Assembly (NCBI GenBank): GCA_023101885.1
Contig: JALPQD010000392.1
Span: 137,515-201,514 of the forward strand
Length of the DNA: 64,000 nt
Reading direction: 5' to 3'
From: Typhlomys cinereus
Lineage: Eukaryota > Chordata > Mammalia > Rodentia > Platacanthomyidae
Within the stretch, counting starts at the first letter, position 1, and the number at the start of each line of letters is the position of its first letter. This document shows, piece by piece, positions 23,163 to 35,269 of this stretch. The notes beneath the pieces were generated by a model that saw nothing but the letters and a program-made list of their open reading frames with translations, ran no database searches and had not been told where the DNA came from. Made by a program: the position numbers and the translations under genes.

Positions 23163-23325
23163 AAGTTGAGCACAGCGGCAAACGGCGCGCGCCTGTTAGC
23201 TCAGCACTTTAGAGGCAAAGGCAAGAGTATCAATAGTTCAAGTTTGTCTTTCACAACATAATGAGCTTGAGACCAGCCTGAGCTGAAAAAGCCTCTGTCT
23301 CAAAAACAAATCAAGCCAGGAAATA
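23163..23325 (+). mobile_element. B1 SINE, forward
   Basis: GCGCGCGCCTGTTAGCTCAG, CACTTTAGAGGCAAAGGCAA, TGAGACCAGCCTGAGCTGAA and TGTCTCAAAAACAAATCAAG is a forward B1 with internal Pol III box relics and an A-rich end. Confidence 0.8.
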
Positions 23326-24114
23326 AATGAAATAGACAAACCCCGGGAGAAGGAATTATTTGTTAAAGTGTCTAATCTCATTTCTAGTCATGAGAATTGA
23401 AACGAGTATGGTCATGAGATACAGTGATGTCCACTTCAGTTCTCTTGTAAGCCTATAAAACATACACAAGGAGAGCTATTCAGTATTCCACAAACGCGTC
23501 TGTATGCAAGCACATACATGTCTAAATTTAGTACGTGTTTACTATGAAGGATCTCAAATGTCTTATATTAAATATATTGCATGGGCAGCTTTGTAAATGA
23601 TGCGTGCTCGCTCATTTTCTATGACTCATCACTCCATAAGCATTGGGGAAGACCCTTACCACAGCTGTGCAGAAACTTCCATAAGAAAACCATAATGTCC
23701 ACGGCGCAAACTCCCTTTTTAAGGTTTGGGGTTTCTTTGCACTTAGGAACATTGGAAGGAGTTCCTGGAGCTTGGCTTAAAGAAGGTCTTTGCCCAGTCC
23801 TGAATGTGGGGCACAGGTCTAGGGAGAAAGTAAGTTCTAAACTCACTCATAGCACCAGAAAGAGTTTGTATGTGTGGTCAGCATTGTGGAAAATGGTTTG
23901 GGGAAAGAGCAGTTTTCTCTCCTGGGACATGTACTGAGAAGGGACGGCCACACAGTTCAGCCCCATGCTACCAAACATCTACACTTGAACTCCTTGAATC
24001 AAAATCATTATGGCTGAAGTCTGTTTTCCTGATGTCATTTTTCTCGTGAGTCCGCTTGTGATTCAGACCTTATTTGACATACCATGTGGATGATTCTTAA
24101 AAATTTATTTTTTT
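23326..24114. other. Unique sequence, possible L1 relic
   Basis: GTGGTCAGCATTGTGGAAAA near 23875 is reminiscent of a diverged L1 3' region, but too short to name. Otherwise nothing recognised. Confidence 0.35.
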
Positions 24115-24120
24115 ATTCTT

Positions 24121-24176
<56 letters not shown>

Positions 24177-24341
24177 CAGAAAGAGAACAAGCAGACACAT
24201 GGGACCATAATGCGGACATGGACGTCAGAGAACGGCTTTCTGTAGTTGGTTCTCTCCTTCTACTGTGTGGACTCCAGGCATTGAACTCGGGTCTCCAGCT
24301 TGTGCGCACTTGCTTTACTCACTGAGCCATCTTGCCTGCCC
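24115..24341 (-). mobile_element. B3-type SINE with (GA)n tract, reverse
   Basis: (GA)n at about 24121-24173 lies at the tail side. It is followed by GGACGTCAGAGAACGGCTTT, GTTCTCTCCTTCTACTGTG, GGCATTGAACTCGGGTCTCC and the head TCACTGAGCCATCTTGCC. The 68-aa Glu/Arg-rich open frame is only the tract. Confidence 0.8.
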
Positions 24342-24349
24342 CTGTACCA

Positions 24350-24469
24350 CGCAGATCCATTTTATTTATTTATTCATTCATTCATTTATTTCTTTACTTA
24401 TTTATGCCTATGTTTTGCATGTGGGTGGCTATACGCGTGTATCCGAGCATGTATACAAAAGGGCACTTT

Positions 24470-24516
<47 letters not shown>

Positions 24517-24520
24517 TGTA

Positions 24521-24552
<32 letters not shown>

Positions 24553-25584
24553 TGTGTGTATGTGTGTGTGTATGTGTGTGTGTGTATATGTGTGTGTGTG
24601 TATGTGTGTGTATGTGTGTGTGGTGTGTGTTGTGTGTGTTGTGTGTGTGTATGTGTGTGTGTGATGTGTGTGTATGTGTGTGTGTGTAGTGGTGTGTGTG
24701 TGTTGTATGTGTGGTGTATATGTTGGTTGTATGTGTGTGTATGTTGTGTGTGTTGTTTGTGGTGTGTATGTGTGTGTGGTGTATGTGTGTGTGTATGTGT
24801 GTGTATGTGTGTTGTGTATGTGTGTTTTGTGTGTATGTGTGTATGTTGTGTGTGTATGTGTGTGTATGTGTGTGTCTGTGTGTGTATGTATGTGTGTGTG
24901 TATGTGTGTTGGTGTGTGTGTGGGTGTATGTGTATGTCTGGTTGTGTGTGTGTGTGTGTGTGTATGTGTGTATGTGTCGTGTTGTTGGTGTGTGGTGTGT
25001 GTGTCTGTGTGTGTGTGTGTGCGTGGTGTATGTGTGTATGTGTGTCTGTGTGTCTGTGTGTGTGTTGTGTGTGTCTGTGTGTCTTGTGTGTGTCTGTGTG
25101 GGTTGTGTGTTGTGTGTTCTGTGTGGCTGTAGTGTGTGTCTGTGTGTGTGTGTCTGTGTGTCTTGTGTGTGTGTCTGTGTGTGTGTTGTTGTGTGGTATG
25201 TGGTGTGGGTGTGTGTGTGGTGTGTGTCTGTGTGTGTGTGTGTTGTGTGTGTGTGGTCGTGTTGTGTGTATTCTGTGTGTGTGTCTGTCTGTTGGTGTGT
25301 GTGTGTGGTGTGTGGGTGTCTGTGTGTGGTGTATGGTGTGTCTGTGTGTGTGTTATGTGGTGTGTGTGTGGTCTGTATGTGTATGTGTGTGTGTATGTGT
25401 GTGTGTGTATGTGTGTGTGTGTATGTGTGTGTGTGTCTGTGTGTGTGTATGTGTTGTGTTATGTGTGTGTGGTTTGTGTATGTGTGTGTGTGTGTCTGTG
25501 TGTGTGTGTGTGTGTATGTGTGTGTGTGTGTGTATGTGTCTGTGTGTCTGTGTGTATGTGTGTGTGTGTGTGTGTGTATGTGTG

Positions 25585-25630
<46 letters not shown>

Positions 25631-25797
25631 CTATGGAGGATCAAGAATGACATCAGGAATCAACCTGGATTGTTTTTCCACTTTATTGCTTTGTGCTGGG
25701 GTTTCTCAGGCTCCATCTTCCAGGGCTGGAATTACAGACGACCGTCACGTCCGTCTGGCAAGGCAAAGGCTTTAGCCCCTGAGGTATCTCCCCAGCC
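24350..25797 (-). mobile_element. B2-superfamily SINE carrying a 1.16-kb (GT)n tail, reverse
   Basis: Right part: AGAATGACATCAGGAATCAA, TTACAGACGACCGTCACGTC, AGGCTTTAGCCCCTGAGG and the head end. Left part: T/ATTT-rich reversed tail (TTTTATTTATTTATTCATTC). CCTGTAC occurs on both outer flanks (from 24341 and from 25798), a likely target duplication. The head of a B3 lies directly to the left. Nearly all the length is the expanded GT tract. Confidence 0.8.
24470..25628. repeat. Very long impure (GT)n tract
   Basis: About 1,160 bases almost purely of GT, broken by TAT, TCT, TTG, GGT and TGGT interruptions every 5-30 bases. In all three + frames it reads as Cys/Val/Tyr-rich frames, the longest 461 aa; these have no start context, domain or composition of a real protein. 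Alternating purine-pyrimidine runs this long can adopt Z-DNA. Confidence 0.97.
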
Positions 25798-25800
25798 CCT

Positions 25801-26511
25801 GTACATTTTAGCCCCTGGTTGAACCAAGATTGCTACCTGTGCGATTGAGGAATTTTCCCAGACCACTCTTAGCTTCATCTCTCCTTTTTCTTCTCCTTGG
25901 ATTTGACTCTGCAGTTTCATAGTTCTCTCTCCTCTGTCCTGAGTCACCTTTTCTCTCTCCCTGCTTTTATTTTTGAACTTTTTTGTCATTCGATGCCATT
26001 CCATCCTCCACGTGTCATTTCATCTGGATAGGTTTATCTGATCCAGTACCGGGTCAAATGTTGGCTTTGCTTTCTTTCAGGAAATAAGCTCTTGGAAAAT
26101 GTAGAGCTTGTCTCTTTCCCATCATAATCTTAGCTCCTAACTAGCTGCAGGCCTGTGTGCCCAGTGGTAGCTCATAGCTGCTTATCAAGGGACTATCTGA
26201 ATGTAAGGTGACCTAGCTGAAAGACATGCTAATCTGCCTTGAGAGATCAGTGCAGAGAACTGTGGAATGGAAAGGTGAATTCTGAAGGTCAGACCAAGCT
26301 CAGTGGAGAGGTGTTAATGAAGCTGGTCCTGCAAGAGTTTTGTAAGAGAGATGAAGGAGTGAGGATGGAGGGAACAGAGGATGGCCCCGTGGGTGGTCTA
26401 TTCTGGACATGTTATTTTTCTAGGCTGCCAGGAGATTGGTGAAGAAACTGACAAAGAAGTGGGTGTCAGAGACTTGGGGTGGCTTTAAAATACATAAAGA
26501 AGCAGTGATGA
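25801..26511. other. Unique sequence, nothing recognised
   Basis: No gene is supported. 26230-26460 is purine-rich, with a loose similarity to ancient LINE-like sequence. Confidence 0.45.
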
Positions 26512-26635
26512 TGACCCTGTGGTCCAACAGTATCAGGATCCCCTAACATTTATAAGAAATTCACATTTAGAGACTTGACTCCTGGCTTCCTGGTTCCATT
26601 CAAAGCACACTGGAGTTTGAGAGTTACTCTCTGAA
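26512..26635 (+). repeat. MER5A-like DNA transposon fossil (hAT-Charlie)
   Basis: GTGGTCCAACAGTATCAGGA, TCCCCTAACATTTATAAGAA and ATTCACATTTAGAGACTTGA follow the MER5A order, ending in CTGGAGTTTGAGAGTTACTC. It is non-autonomous and long dead. Confidence 0.55.
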
Positions 26636-27279
26636 GGAACTGAGATTTTTCTTTCTGAATCAAAGCCACTGTCACTGTGTTTGTATTCACAGTAGAGTAT
26701 CTTCCTTGAGCCTCCCAAGGGACGCTGTACTTCAAGGTTAATTTACCCAGATGAATAACACTATGGCATATTCTCTTGGCTTCTGGATCGTGCATCGGGC
26801 ATCTAAGGAGAAGTCTGACCTCAAACAGCAGCCTGGATCCACGTACTCTATATTAGCACATTGTGTCTTCTCTCCGGGTCACAAGTTTATCAATGGAACA
26901 CTCTTCCCCTTCTGTGCAGAGGCCGTTTGACTCCTCTGCCTTAATCTATCGTTTCTAAGAGAAGCGATAACAGACTCCCAAGAATGGTTTGTATGTGCTT
27001 GTCAGGGAGCAAAGTCAGAGACCTGTCCCAGACCCATTTCCTTGGTACGCAGTTCCTAGAGAGACAAGATCATCTGTCTTCCAAATGTACTCTGAGGTCA
27101 ACCCCTTATCCCACTATCATGGAGACCTAACGTCTAGAATTAACAACAAGATGCTATGTTCTACCTCTTTTAGGAATCTATACATTCTTCAGATGCACAC
27201 CTGGTTTCTTTCTGCTGTGGTCACTGGGTTTCTGGAATAATCCAAAGCCAAGCTCTCCTCTCATGCTTTGATTTCCACC
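26636..27279. other. Unique sequence, nothing recognised
   Basis: No gene or repeat family recognised. Confidence 0.5.
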
Positions 27280-27510
27280 CTTGCCTATTGGACATATCTC
27301 TTTGCCACTCAGAGGTTAAGCTCTCCTACCACTTGATATTACTTTACTTTTGAATTGTTTATCATTATGACAATTATTTTCAATATGTCTTTCCCATTGG
27401 TTTATGGCTTTTGTGAGGTCGGCAGCCGTTTCTGATTCACTCTTGTATCATGCTTTTATAGCAGAGTACAGGCACTCATAATGAGCTTTTTACACTCTGT
27501 GATTGAAGGA
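27280..27510 (+). repeat. L2 LINE 3' fragment (probable)
   Basis: TTGCCACTCAGAGGTTAAGC, a T-rich middle, TTTGTGAGGTCGGCAGCCGT, TCACTCTTGTATCATGC, AGAGTACAGGCACTCATAAT match the order of the L2 3' end. Strongly diverged. Confidence 0.45.
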
Positions 27511-27987
27511 TTGGTGTGATGTCATAATGTCATTTGCAACCATTCACCTCCTAGTAGCCCCAGGACTGAAGTCATGTAAGAGTCATCATTACACAAATGA
27601 CTGTTGATACCCTTGTAACGTTTCCCTCTCACTGGGCTGCCTGCCTTCCACCTTAGACCTGACCAGTTCTAGCCCTCTCTCAAGACTCTGGCCACACTCA
27701 CTACGGAAGACCATATGGTTGTGCATTTCCCAACTCCAAGGATGCTGGTGAGATAGAATGTGAAAATGTGCAAAGTGAAGGCCCTTCCCCACTAAGATGT
27801 CTCCTGCATCAGAAAGCTTTTCCGGAGAAGTAGACTTGTCTGTATGGGCAGAGATTTTTGGTCTCCCTCAGTATCCAAAACAGTACCTGTCTCTCGGGAA
27901 GCAGACACTAGTGTTATTGGATGTGCGCATAAACTCCTTAGTCTTAAAGCGTCTGTTTTCACACCTCGTCCTTGTTTCTTGCTAGGC

Positions 27988-28029
<42 letters not shown>

Positions 28030-28759
28030 GTGTGTGTATACATGTTGGGAATTGTGTCTGAATCGTTATCCAATTTCTAATGATCCTAGAACTTGACTAT
28101 CCCCCCCAAAAAGAAACTTCTTTCCCTCTTTCTCTGGAATGTGAGGGCTTAAGCAAGCCTATAATTATAAGATTGAAGGCCTTAGGCCATTTCTACGCCC
28201 AGGTGGATCAACTCTCCATAGAAATATGTGGAAATTGTACACACCCATGTTTTAACAGAGTCTGAAAGTTTTACTTCAGGGTGTGGTCCATGCCGTTTAG
28301 GCCACAAACCATGGCTTCTGAGAAGTGCTGTTTTGAGAGGGAAGGCTCTGGAAAGTTGGAGAGGGAGTATGAATGTACTCTAACAGAGGACAGTGATGCG
28401 AGAGGCTGCCAGCTCCTCTCCAGACATGGGTCGTGACCAACCACCAGGCACTCTTGGCTTGGATTATGTGCCAAAGGGGGTTTTTCCTTCTTCTGAAGAG
28501 TTTGGGGAAAAGAGGAAGCGTGTCATAGCTCAGATGGACAGGCAACCTCGTATTTACGAGAGTTATCTGGGATACATGATTCCATCTGTGTTCTGTTGCT
28601 CTCAAAGTCCTAAACTGATCTTATGTTTATGCATCAACTGCAGAGTCCAAGACCTCCTTCCCTGTCTGAAGCACGTATCGGAGGACAGGACATGTGAACA
28701 CGTACGCCTCAGGTTGGCCTGAAAAGTGGCCAACTCTTCTTCCACTGTAGTATTCAGGG
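27511..28759. other. Mostly unique, with a (CT)n tract
   Basis: (CT)n at 27990-28025 is followed by a short TGTATGTGTG run. The rest, including the 109-aa frame at 28393-28722, shows no family signature on either strand. Confidence 0.45.
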
Positions 28760-28983
28760 CAGGTATCAGCAAACTAGAGTCCCTGGGCCAAATCCAGCCT
28801 GCAACTTGTTTTTTGTAAATAAAGTTTTATTGGAACATAGCCATCCTCATGGTGAATCTATCCACCGATGGCTATATTCGCTCTCCAAAGGGACTGTTGG
28901 GTAATTGAGGTGGATACTGTGAGGCCCTGAAGCTGAGAATATTTCATCTCAGGCCCTTTACAGAAAGCATTTGCCCACCTTTG
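28760..28983. repeat. hAT-Charlie (MER1-type) DNA transposon fossil
   Basis: CAGGTATCAGCAAACTAGAG, TGGGCCAAATCCAGCCTGCA and AATAAAGTTTTATTGGAACA lie at one end. CAGGCCCTTTACAGAAAGCA followed by TTTGCCCACCTTTG lies at the other. The ends are near inverted copies (CAGGTATCAGCAAA and TTTGCCCACCTTTG), as in MER1-type non-autonomous elements. It predates the rodent lineage. Confidence 0.7.
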
Positions 28984-29254
28984 GCTTAGAGATGAAGCTT
29001 CGCTCTGCCAGTGGGAAGTGTCTTATTATGGTGGCCTGATGTTTTCATTCTTTCCTGGCCGGGCTACTCTCTGGTTCTTTGATCCTGGGAACAAATACAC
29101 AGTAAGCGCTACTGGATTCCAGTCAAGTTGATTAAGCATTTAAAAGGTGTATGAAGAGATAACCAAATATATCTTTTTTGCTAGGCTCATACATTACCAG
29201 ATCACAGTAATTAAAATCCATAATGATATTTTTGATGATTATATGAAATTTGGG
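28984..29254. other. Unassigned sequence
   Basis: AT-biased; nothing recognised. Confidence 0.5.
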
Positions 29255-29393
29255 GTTTTTTTTTGAGAAGGGTCTTATGTAGCTCAGGCTGGCCTCAGAT
29301 TCACTCTGCAGTTGAGGATAACCTTGAACTCTTGATCCTCTTTATACCTCCCCAAAGTGATGAAATTACTGCTGTGTGTCGACACTCCTGGTT
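29255..29393 (-). mobile_element. B1 SINE, reverse
   Basis: T-rich tail, then GGGTCTTATGTAGCTCAGGC, TGGCCTCAGATTCACTCTGC, ACCTTGAACTCTTGATCCTC and CTGCTGTGTGTCGACACTCC is a reversed B1. Confidence 0.8.
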
Positions 29394-29617
29394 TATATAT
29401 TAATGTTGGTGTTTAATTATTTACACACAAGAGCTTCAGGAAAAGATCATGTTAGGCAAATGGTTGACTCTTGATTTTTGTGCACTTAATGCCTTCCATT
29501 TTAATTTTAGAAATGTTTGCATAGAAAATTTTAATCTTTAATATACAATAAAATATATTTATCCAGCCCCAAATATGCTTTTAGGGGCAATTTTAACTTT
29601 GTGTGCCTATTTTTCTA

Positions 29618-29945
29618 ATTTGCTAAAACTACCATAGCAAAATGCCTTCCACTGGTTAACTTACAAAACTGAAATGTATTTCCTCACAGTTCTGGAGGCT
29701 GGAAGTTCAAAGAATCCCCTGAGACCTTTTGCTCTGGTTTTCTCAGTATCAACAGCCCTCGTGTCTCTGTGAGCCTCCAAATGTCTTCTTAGAAGGCACG
29801 AGCCAGGTTAAGTTAGAACTCATGATAATAGTCAATTTTTAACTTAATGATCTCTTTAATGACATCCCTTCAAGTGGAGTCATATTCTGAAGGGCCTCTA
29901 TCGCATGACACATAGGCCTCTCATCATACTTGCTTCCTTTCTGCG
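29618..29945 (-). repeat. MLT1-type MaLR LTR, reverse
   Basis: TAAAACTACCATAGCAAAAT, ATTTCCTCACAGTTCTGGAG, GCTGGAAGTTCAAAGAATCC, TTAATGATCTCTTTAATGAC and GGAGTCATATTCTGAAGGGC are the reversed MLT1 landmarks in order. It is an ancient mammalian solo LTR. Confidence 0.75.
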
Positions 29946-29978
29946 TACCTTAGGTGCTTGTATAAAACCATGTAAGAG

Positions 29979-30265
29979 AGCTAGAGCGATGGCTCAGGGG
30001 TTAAAACTCTGCCTCACAAGCAGAAGGTCCTGAATTCAGATCTCAGGTCCCACATGAAAATGCCAAGTAGAAACGGCAGCAGCCTGCACTTCTAGCTCCA
30101 GTGGGCGGAGCCTGGGAAATCCCAGAGCAAAGCAAGATGGAGGTAGAGGCAATCCAGGATGGTTCCCAAAGTCACCCTTGGTCTTTCATAGGGACACACA
30201 GTGCCCACCACATAGACACACACACACCACACACACACAGAATAAATAAATAAATAAAATATTTT
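29979..30265 (+). mobile_element. B2-superfamily SINE, forward
   Basis: Head AGCTAGAGCGATGGCTCAGG, box B region CTGAATTCAGATCTCAGGTC, body with GGGCGGAGCCTGGGAAATCC, (CA)n-containing tail and (AATA)n end. Flanks AAAACCATGTAAGAG and AAAATGTATGAG look like a decayed target duplication. Confidence 0.85.
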
Positions 30266-30390
30266 TAAAATGTATGAGTAGTTGTCTTGACACTGATACT
30301 CCAGAATGATGTGTTGCTCCTGCTAGTCAGTGTCCTGTCATCCTACCTTCCCCCATCATAGGAGCCATGATAAGTAAATATGGCCTGATC

Positions 30391-30492
30391 TTTTTTCCTC
30401 TATTATCATACTGACAATGATGAACTGAATTCATCCTCAGAATTCACACATAGCTCTTACGTAAAAACAAAGCAATGCACAGAGGGACCTGC
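30391..30492. repeat. Local direct duplication, copy 1
   Basis: Carries ACTGACAATGATGAACTGAA, TTCATCCTCAGAATTCACAC and GTAAAAACAAAGCAATGCAC. It matches 30910-31000 over about 90 bases at roughly 85 percent by eye. The sequences outside the block do not match. Confidence 0.7.
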
Positions 30493-30909
30493 CATGTCTT
30501 TAGATCCAAACCCCAGCGGCTAAAGGTTATGATGTCTTGCAGGAGCTGTACTGCTTGCCATGTTGCTCGTGTTTCCGCCGCTCGCCCAGCCATCGGGGTG
30601 GGTATGGCTGGAGTCTGTGTGGGCATCTTATCGAGCCGCCCACTCTTGAGGCTCAGTCTCCAGTAAAGTGCCACTCAGAGAGCAAACCGCTGTAACAGCA
30701 AAGATATCAAACCACGCATGACAGGAATACAACTAAAGTATATTAAAGCCTAGGGCTGTATCACTCATGACTGTTAAAAAAGAAAATGGAGAAACTCGTG
30801 CAGCCTGAGCTATGCACTAAAAGCTACTTAGTGCAGGGCAATGTGAAAACAGGACATGAATCAAAGGTAGGAGGCGAGAAATGGGAGACCGGAGTCCTGG
30901 AGAAGCTTC
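30493..30909. other. Unique spacer between the duplicated blocks
   Basis: No gene or named repeat. Confidence 0.5.
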
Positions 30910-31000
30910 TTTCCCCTATTTATCATCACACTGACAATGATGAACCGAATTCATCCCCAGAATTCACAAAGCTTTTATATAAAAACAAAGCAGGACCTGC
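30910..31000. repeat. Local direct duplication, copy 2
   Basis: Carries ACTGACAATGATGAACCGAA, TTCATCCCCAGAATTCACAA and ATAAAAACAAAGCAGGACCT, matching 30391-30492. It could be a local duplication or two copies of an unnamed repeat. Confidence 0.7.
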
Positions 31001-31394
31001 TCAGGCTTCAGAGCCTACGACTGCATCTGAATCCAGTGAGGGCTGTGTGCCGATTCTCAGGGTAGGACCACCTGTCTCTCTTCACTGGGCCCCCTGAATT
31101 ACCTTTAGATGAGGTTTCTGTCCCCCCCCCAATCCCAGGGTGCTGTACGGCTGGAGTTGCGTCCAGCTGCGCTTCTTTTCAGTGTGCCCTCTTGCCCGGT
31201 CCTCTGCGTTTTCAGATGCTTGCTCTACAGTCCTATCGTCCTGAGGTTTTGCAGTGTTTCCCTCCTTTCTTTGGCATGGAGTTACTTACCTCGACTCTGT
31301 TCTCCTTCACTGGGTCTCGTGGAGGCAAGCTTCCAAGCCATCACCGTACCCAGAAGTTCCTGGACCATGATCTGAAAATGAACAAGGGCTGCTG
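31001..31394. other. Unique sequence
   Basis: Two overlapping 88-aa frames here have no recognisable family; no repeat named. Confidence 0.45.
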
Positions 31395-32128
31395 GTGTGG
31401 TGATTATGCTTCTCATGCAGAGGGCAGGAGCAACTCAAGGGAGGAAGGCTTGTTGTAGTGCACGGCTTCAGGGGACGCAATCCCTCATGGTGGGGAAGGC
31501 GCAGTAGCTGGAGCGGCTTGGCTTTCGATGGCGGTGACGTGGCGCAGCTAGACCCAGGGCCATGGTGAAGGCGGTAAAAACTGCATGTTTAGTTTAGAGA
31601 CTCCAGGAAGTCTGCTTCTCAGCCTTACAACTCCACCAAAAGAACGCGCCATCCACGTAGTCAACGTTTAACCAACCCTCCCCAGCTGCACAATAATCAG
31701 ATTTCAGAAATTGTGACGAATTGCGGCTGCGAAGGATGTGTCTTTCCCTGGTCTCCTTAGGAACAAAAACCCTTTCCCCTTTCTCTAATTCTAAGCTACA
31801 AAAGCTTGGCCAACCCCTTCTGCCTGACTCCTGGCCCCTCAGGTCCAGGAGTCACTGGAGTTGGAAGGAAATAAATCCTGCCCACATTGCTGTTCTGAGA
31901 TTGGACTCTTTGCTTCTCATTTCCTCGCTTTAACCCCCACTAATATATCCTTTCACATGGCAGTCAAAAAAGAGCAAGGAACCCTCAAAGGCCAGTCCCC
32001 AGCCACCCACAACTTCTTAGAGGTCGCCTGACCTCACGATTCCACAAGCTTCAAAGCAGGACCATCGGCTGGGGGCCAAATGCTCAAACAGATGAGCCTG
32101 TGAGGATATTTCATATTCACACCACCAC
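31395..32128 (-). mobile_element. MT-like MaLR LTR, reverse, split by another LTR
   Basis: Left piece: TGGTGATTATGCTTCTCATG, CCCTCATGGTGGGGAAGGCG. Right piece: TTCTTAGAGGTCGCCTGACC, GGGGGCCAAATGCTCAAACA, ATTTCATATTCACACCACC. Together they are one reversed MT-type LTR with about 370 bp of foreign LTR between. The closest relatives in the window are at 47300-47648 and 55631-55934. Confidence 0.65.
31586..31957 (+). mobile_element. Unnamed ERV solo LTR nested in MT-like LTR
   Basis: Starts TGTTTAGTTTAGAGACTCC and ends AATATATCCTTTCACA, so TG...CA. It has GGAAATAAATCCTGCCC (AATAAA signal) about 90 bases before its end. CTGCA before and TGGCA after are a weak possible target duplication, so the left border is uncertain; an inner start at TGTGACGAATTG near 31713 would give better matching inverted ends. 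No internal viral sequence is present. Confidence 0.5.
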
Positions 32129-32818
32129 AGCCAAATAATATTTAATGATCCTGTGGGCTCTGGGGGAATTTTTTAAATTCTTAATTCTATATGATTTTAT
32201 TTGGGAGAGGGAGTAGGAGGTCAAAAAGCAGGTGTCAGTACAAAAATCCATGTCCGTGGTTCATGAGCATTCAGTGCCAGCTACTGTTCCAGGTGCGAGA
32301 ATGAATGATGAACATAGCAGAATACCTGTCTTCCTTCCGGGAGCAGCAGGAGATGTTGATCGCACACATCTAGATAACGCGGGGCCCCGTAGTGCTTTGC
32401 ACCAATGGCAAGTGGGATAGAACAAGGAGCAGGAATGGGAGACGCAGCAGGTCCTACATGCCCGTCAGGATTGGCTACCAGCTCAAGCCACACGAGCAAT
32501 GATTGGAGAAGTGAGAATGCTAGTGGTTAGGGGACCCAGGGGGAAGAACAGTCCCTGGAGAGACAGAGGGCATGAGGTAGGATCTACCTGGAGTGTTCGG
32601 AGACTCTCAAGGGGCCAGAGTGGCTGTTAAGGAAAGGTTTGTATGCCAGGTGCAGCGTGATGGAAGGGCTATGGAGATCAAAGGCAAAGTGAAGTGCACG
32701 GAGTATTGTGGCGGGATTATGACAAGGGGTGGAACTATACCTTCTTCCCTTGAGTATCTGTCATTCCTAGGATGTCCAACACTTGTGTATCACCTCAGCA
32801 AAGGGGTGAGGGGAAGGG
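32129..32818. other. Possible ancient LINE-like sequence
   Basis: GAGCATTCAGTGCCAGCTAC, TGTTCCAGGTGCGAGAATGA resembles the start of an old mammalian LINE 3' region (TGTGCCAGGCACTGTTCTAGG type). It continues purine-rich to about 32700. Diverged; class not assigned. Confidence 0.35.
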
Positions 32819-33088
32819 ACTGGGGAGACAGCTCAGAGGTTAAAAAAAAAACAAAAACCCTTTGCTTCCCAAGCAAAAGGACCCGAGTTCAGAATCTCAG
32901 AATCTATGTTAAAAAGCCAATTGGATATGGCAGTAGCCTGCAATTCTGGCCTTGTTTGGTGAAGCCTGAGAAACCTAGGGCAAAGCACTAAGGAGGGAGA
33001 GCAATCTAGGATGGTTCCTGATGTCACCCCGAGGTCTCCACAGGCGCACATACTCCCCTCCCCCACACACATGGAAGAAAAAAAAAAC
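32819..33088 (+). mobile_element. B2-superfamily SINE, forward, older copy
   Basis: ACTGGGGAGACAGCTCAGAG with an A-rich insertion after it, CAAGCAAAAGGACCCGAGTT, GGATGGTTCCTGATGTCACC, CACACACATGGAAG and an A tail. Head and body match the family; the A-run in the head (about 32842-32851) is unusual. Confidence 0.82.
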
Positions 33089-34500
<1,412 letters not shown>

Positions 34501-34517
34501 TCTTCTCTCTAATTTTT

Positions 34518-34811
34518 AAAAAAATTTTTTTTATTTATTCAATTGTGCGTGTGTGCATATGTATGTGTGTGTGTGCACGCGTGTGTGTGTCTCTGTGTGT
34601 GTAGAACCACGGGCGAATTCCGGAACCACCATGGACGCCTCCACCTCCTTGTTTACTCAGCCCCGGGATTCACAATCTCCGCCCTACCAGGACCAGAAAC
34701 GCAGGCCGCCCCTGCTTCCGCCCGGCGTCTATACGTGGGATCTGGGATCCGAACTCAGGACCTTCCGCCTGCAAGGCAGAGGCTTAACCTCTGAGCCACC
34801 TCTTCAGCCCC
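34518..34811 (-). mobile_element. Young B2-superfamily SINE, reverse, with exact 17-bp TSD
   Basis: TCTTCTCTCTAATTTTT is exact at 34501-34517 and 34812-34828. The body has AACCACGGGCGAATTCCGGA, GATTCACAATCTCCGCCC, GGATCCGAACTCAGGACC and GCTTAACCTCTGAGCCACC. Same subfamily as 11551-11840 and 57378-57689. Confidence 0.92.
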
Positions 34812-34828
34812 TCTTCTCTCTAATTTTT

Positions 34829-35269
34829 GATATTTAGAGTTTCACAAATTTCTAATTAAAAAAAAAGTTGAGTGTGATCAGGCAGCCCTCAGCCTGGCGG
34901 TCCTGCGCAGTCTCGTGAGTCTGCCCTCCCTCCCCGAAGCAGGTGATGCTGGGCAGAGGGGGCAGCATGAAAGTCCGTCCGCATGGGCACAATGCTCCTC
35001 AGCCTCGTCGCTTCCCTTCTGGCTCTATTTTTATTATTGGGTGATTCTGGGCCATTTCCTGTTATTATTACACTTATTGTTGTCAGAGGAAGCCAATTCA
35101 TTTTAATATTAGCCTGAGCAAAACATAATTAGGAAGAAAATCTGTTACCGAAAAGGAAACACCAACTCTGCTTTGTGTTCCAAAGCCCAGTGCTTAGAAA
35201 AACAAAACAAACAACACACAAAAAAAGACACTAGAAAGAGACAAAACACCTTCCCATCATGCACATGGT
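34829..35269. other. Unique sequence, possible conserved non-coding block
   Basis: 35020-35130 (TTTTTATTATTGGGTGATTC, CCTGTTATTATTACACTTAT, TTCATTTTAATATTAGCCTG) has the AT-rich, low-repeat look of conserved non-coding DNA. This is an impression only. Confidence 0.35.

Noticed and set aside
24265..25822. Open frames of 461, 359 and 228 aa rich in Cys and Val
   Set aside because: They are the three reading frames of a (GT)n tract. Sequences of alternating Cys-Val with Tyr at TAT interruptions have no domain, and all three frames are open at once.
30786..31097. 103-aa open frame starting near the second duplicated block
   Set aside because: The duplicated block lies inside it, but the matching block upstream is not in an equivalent frame and no family is recognised.
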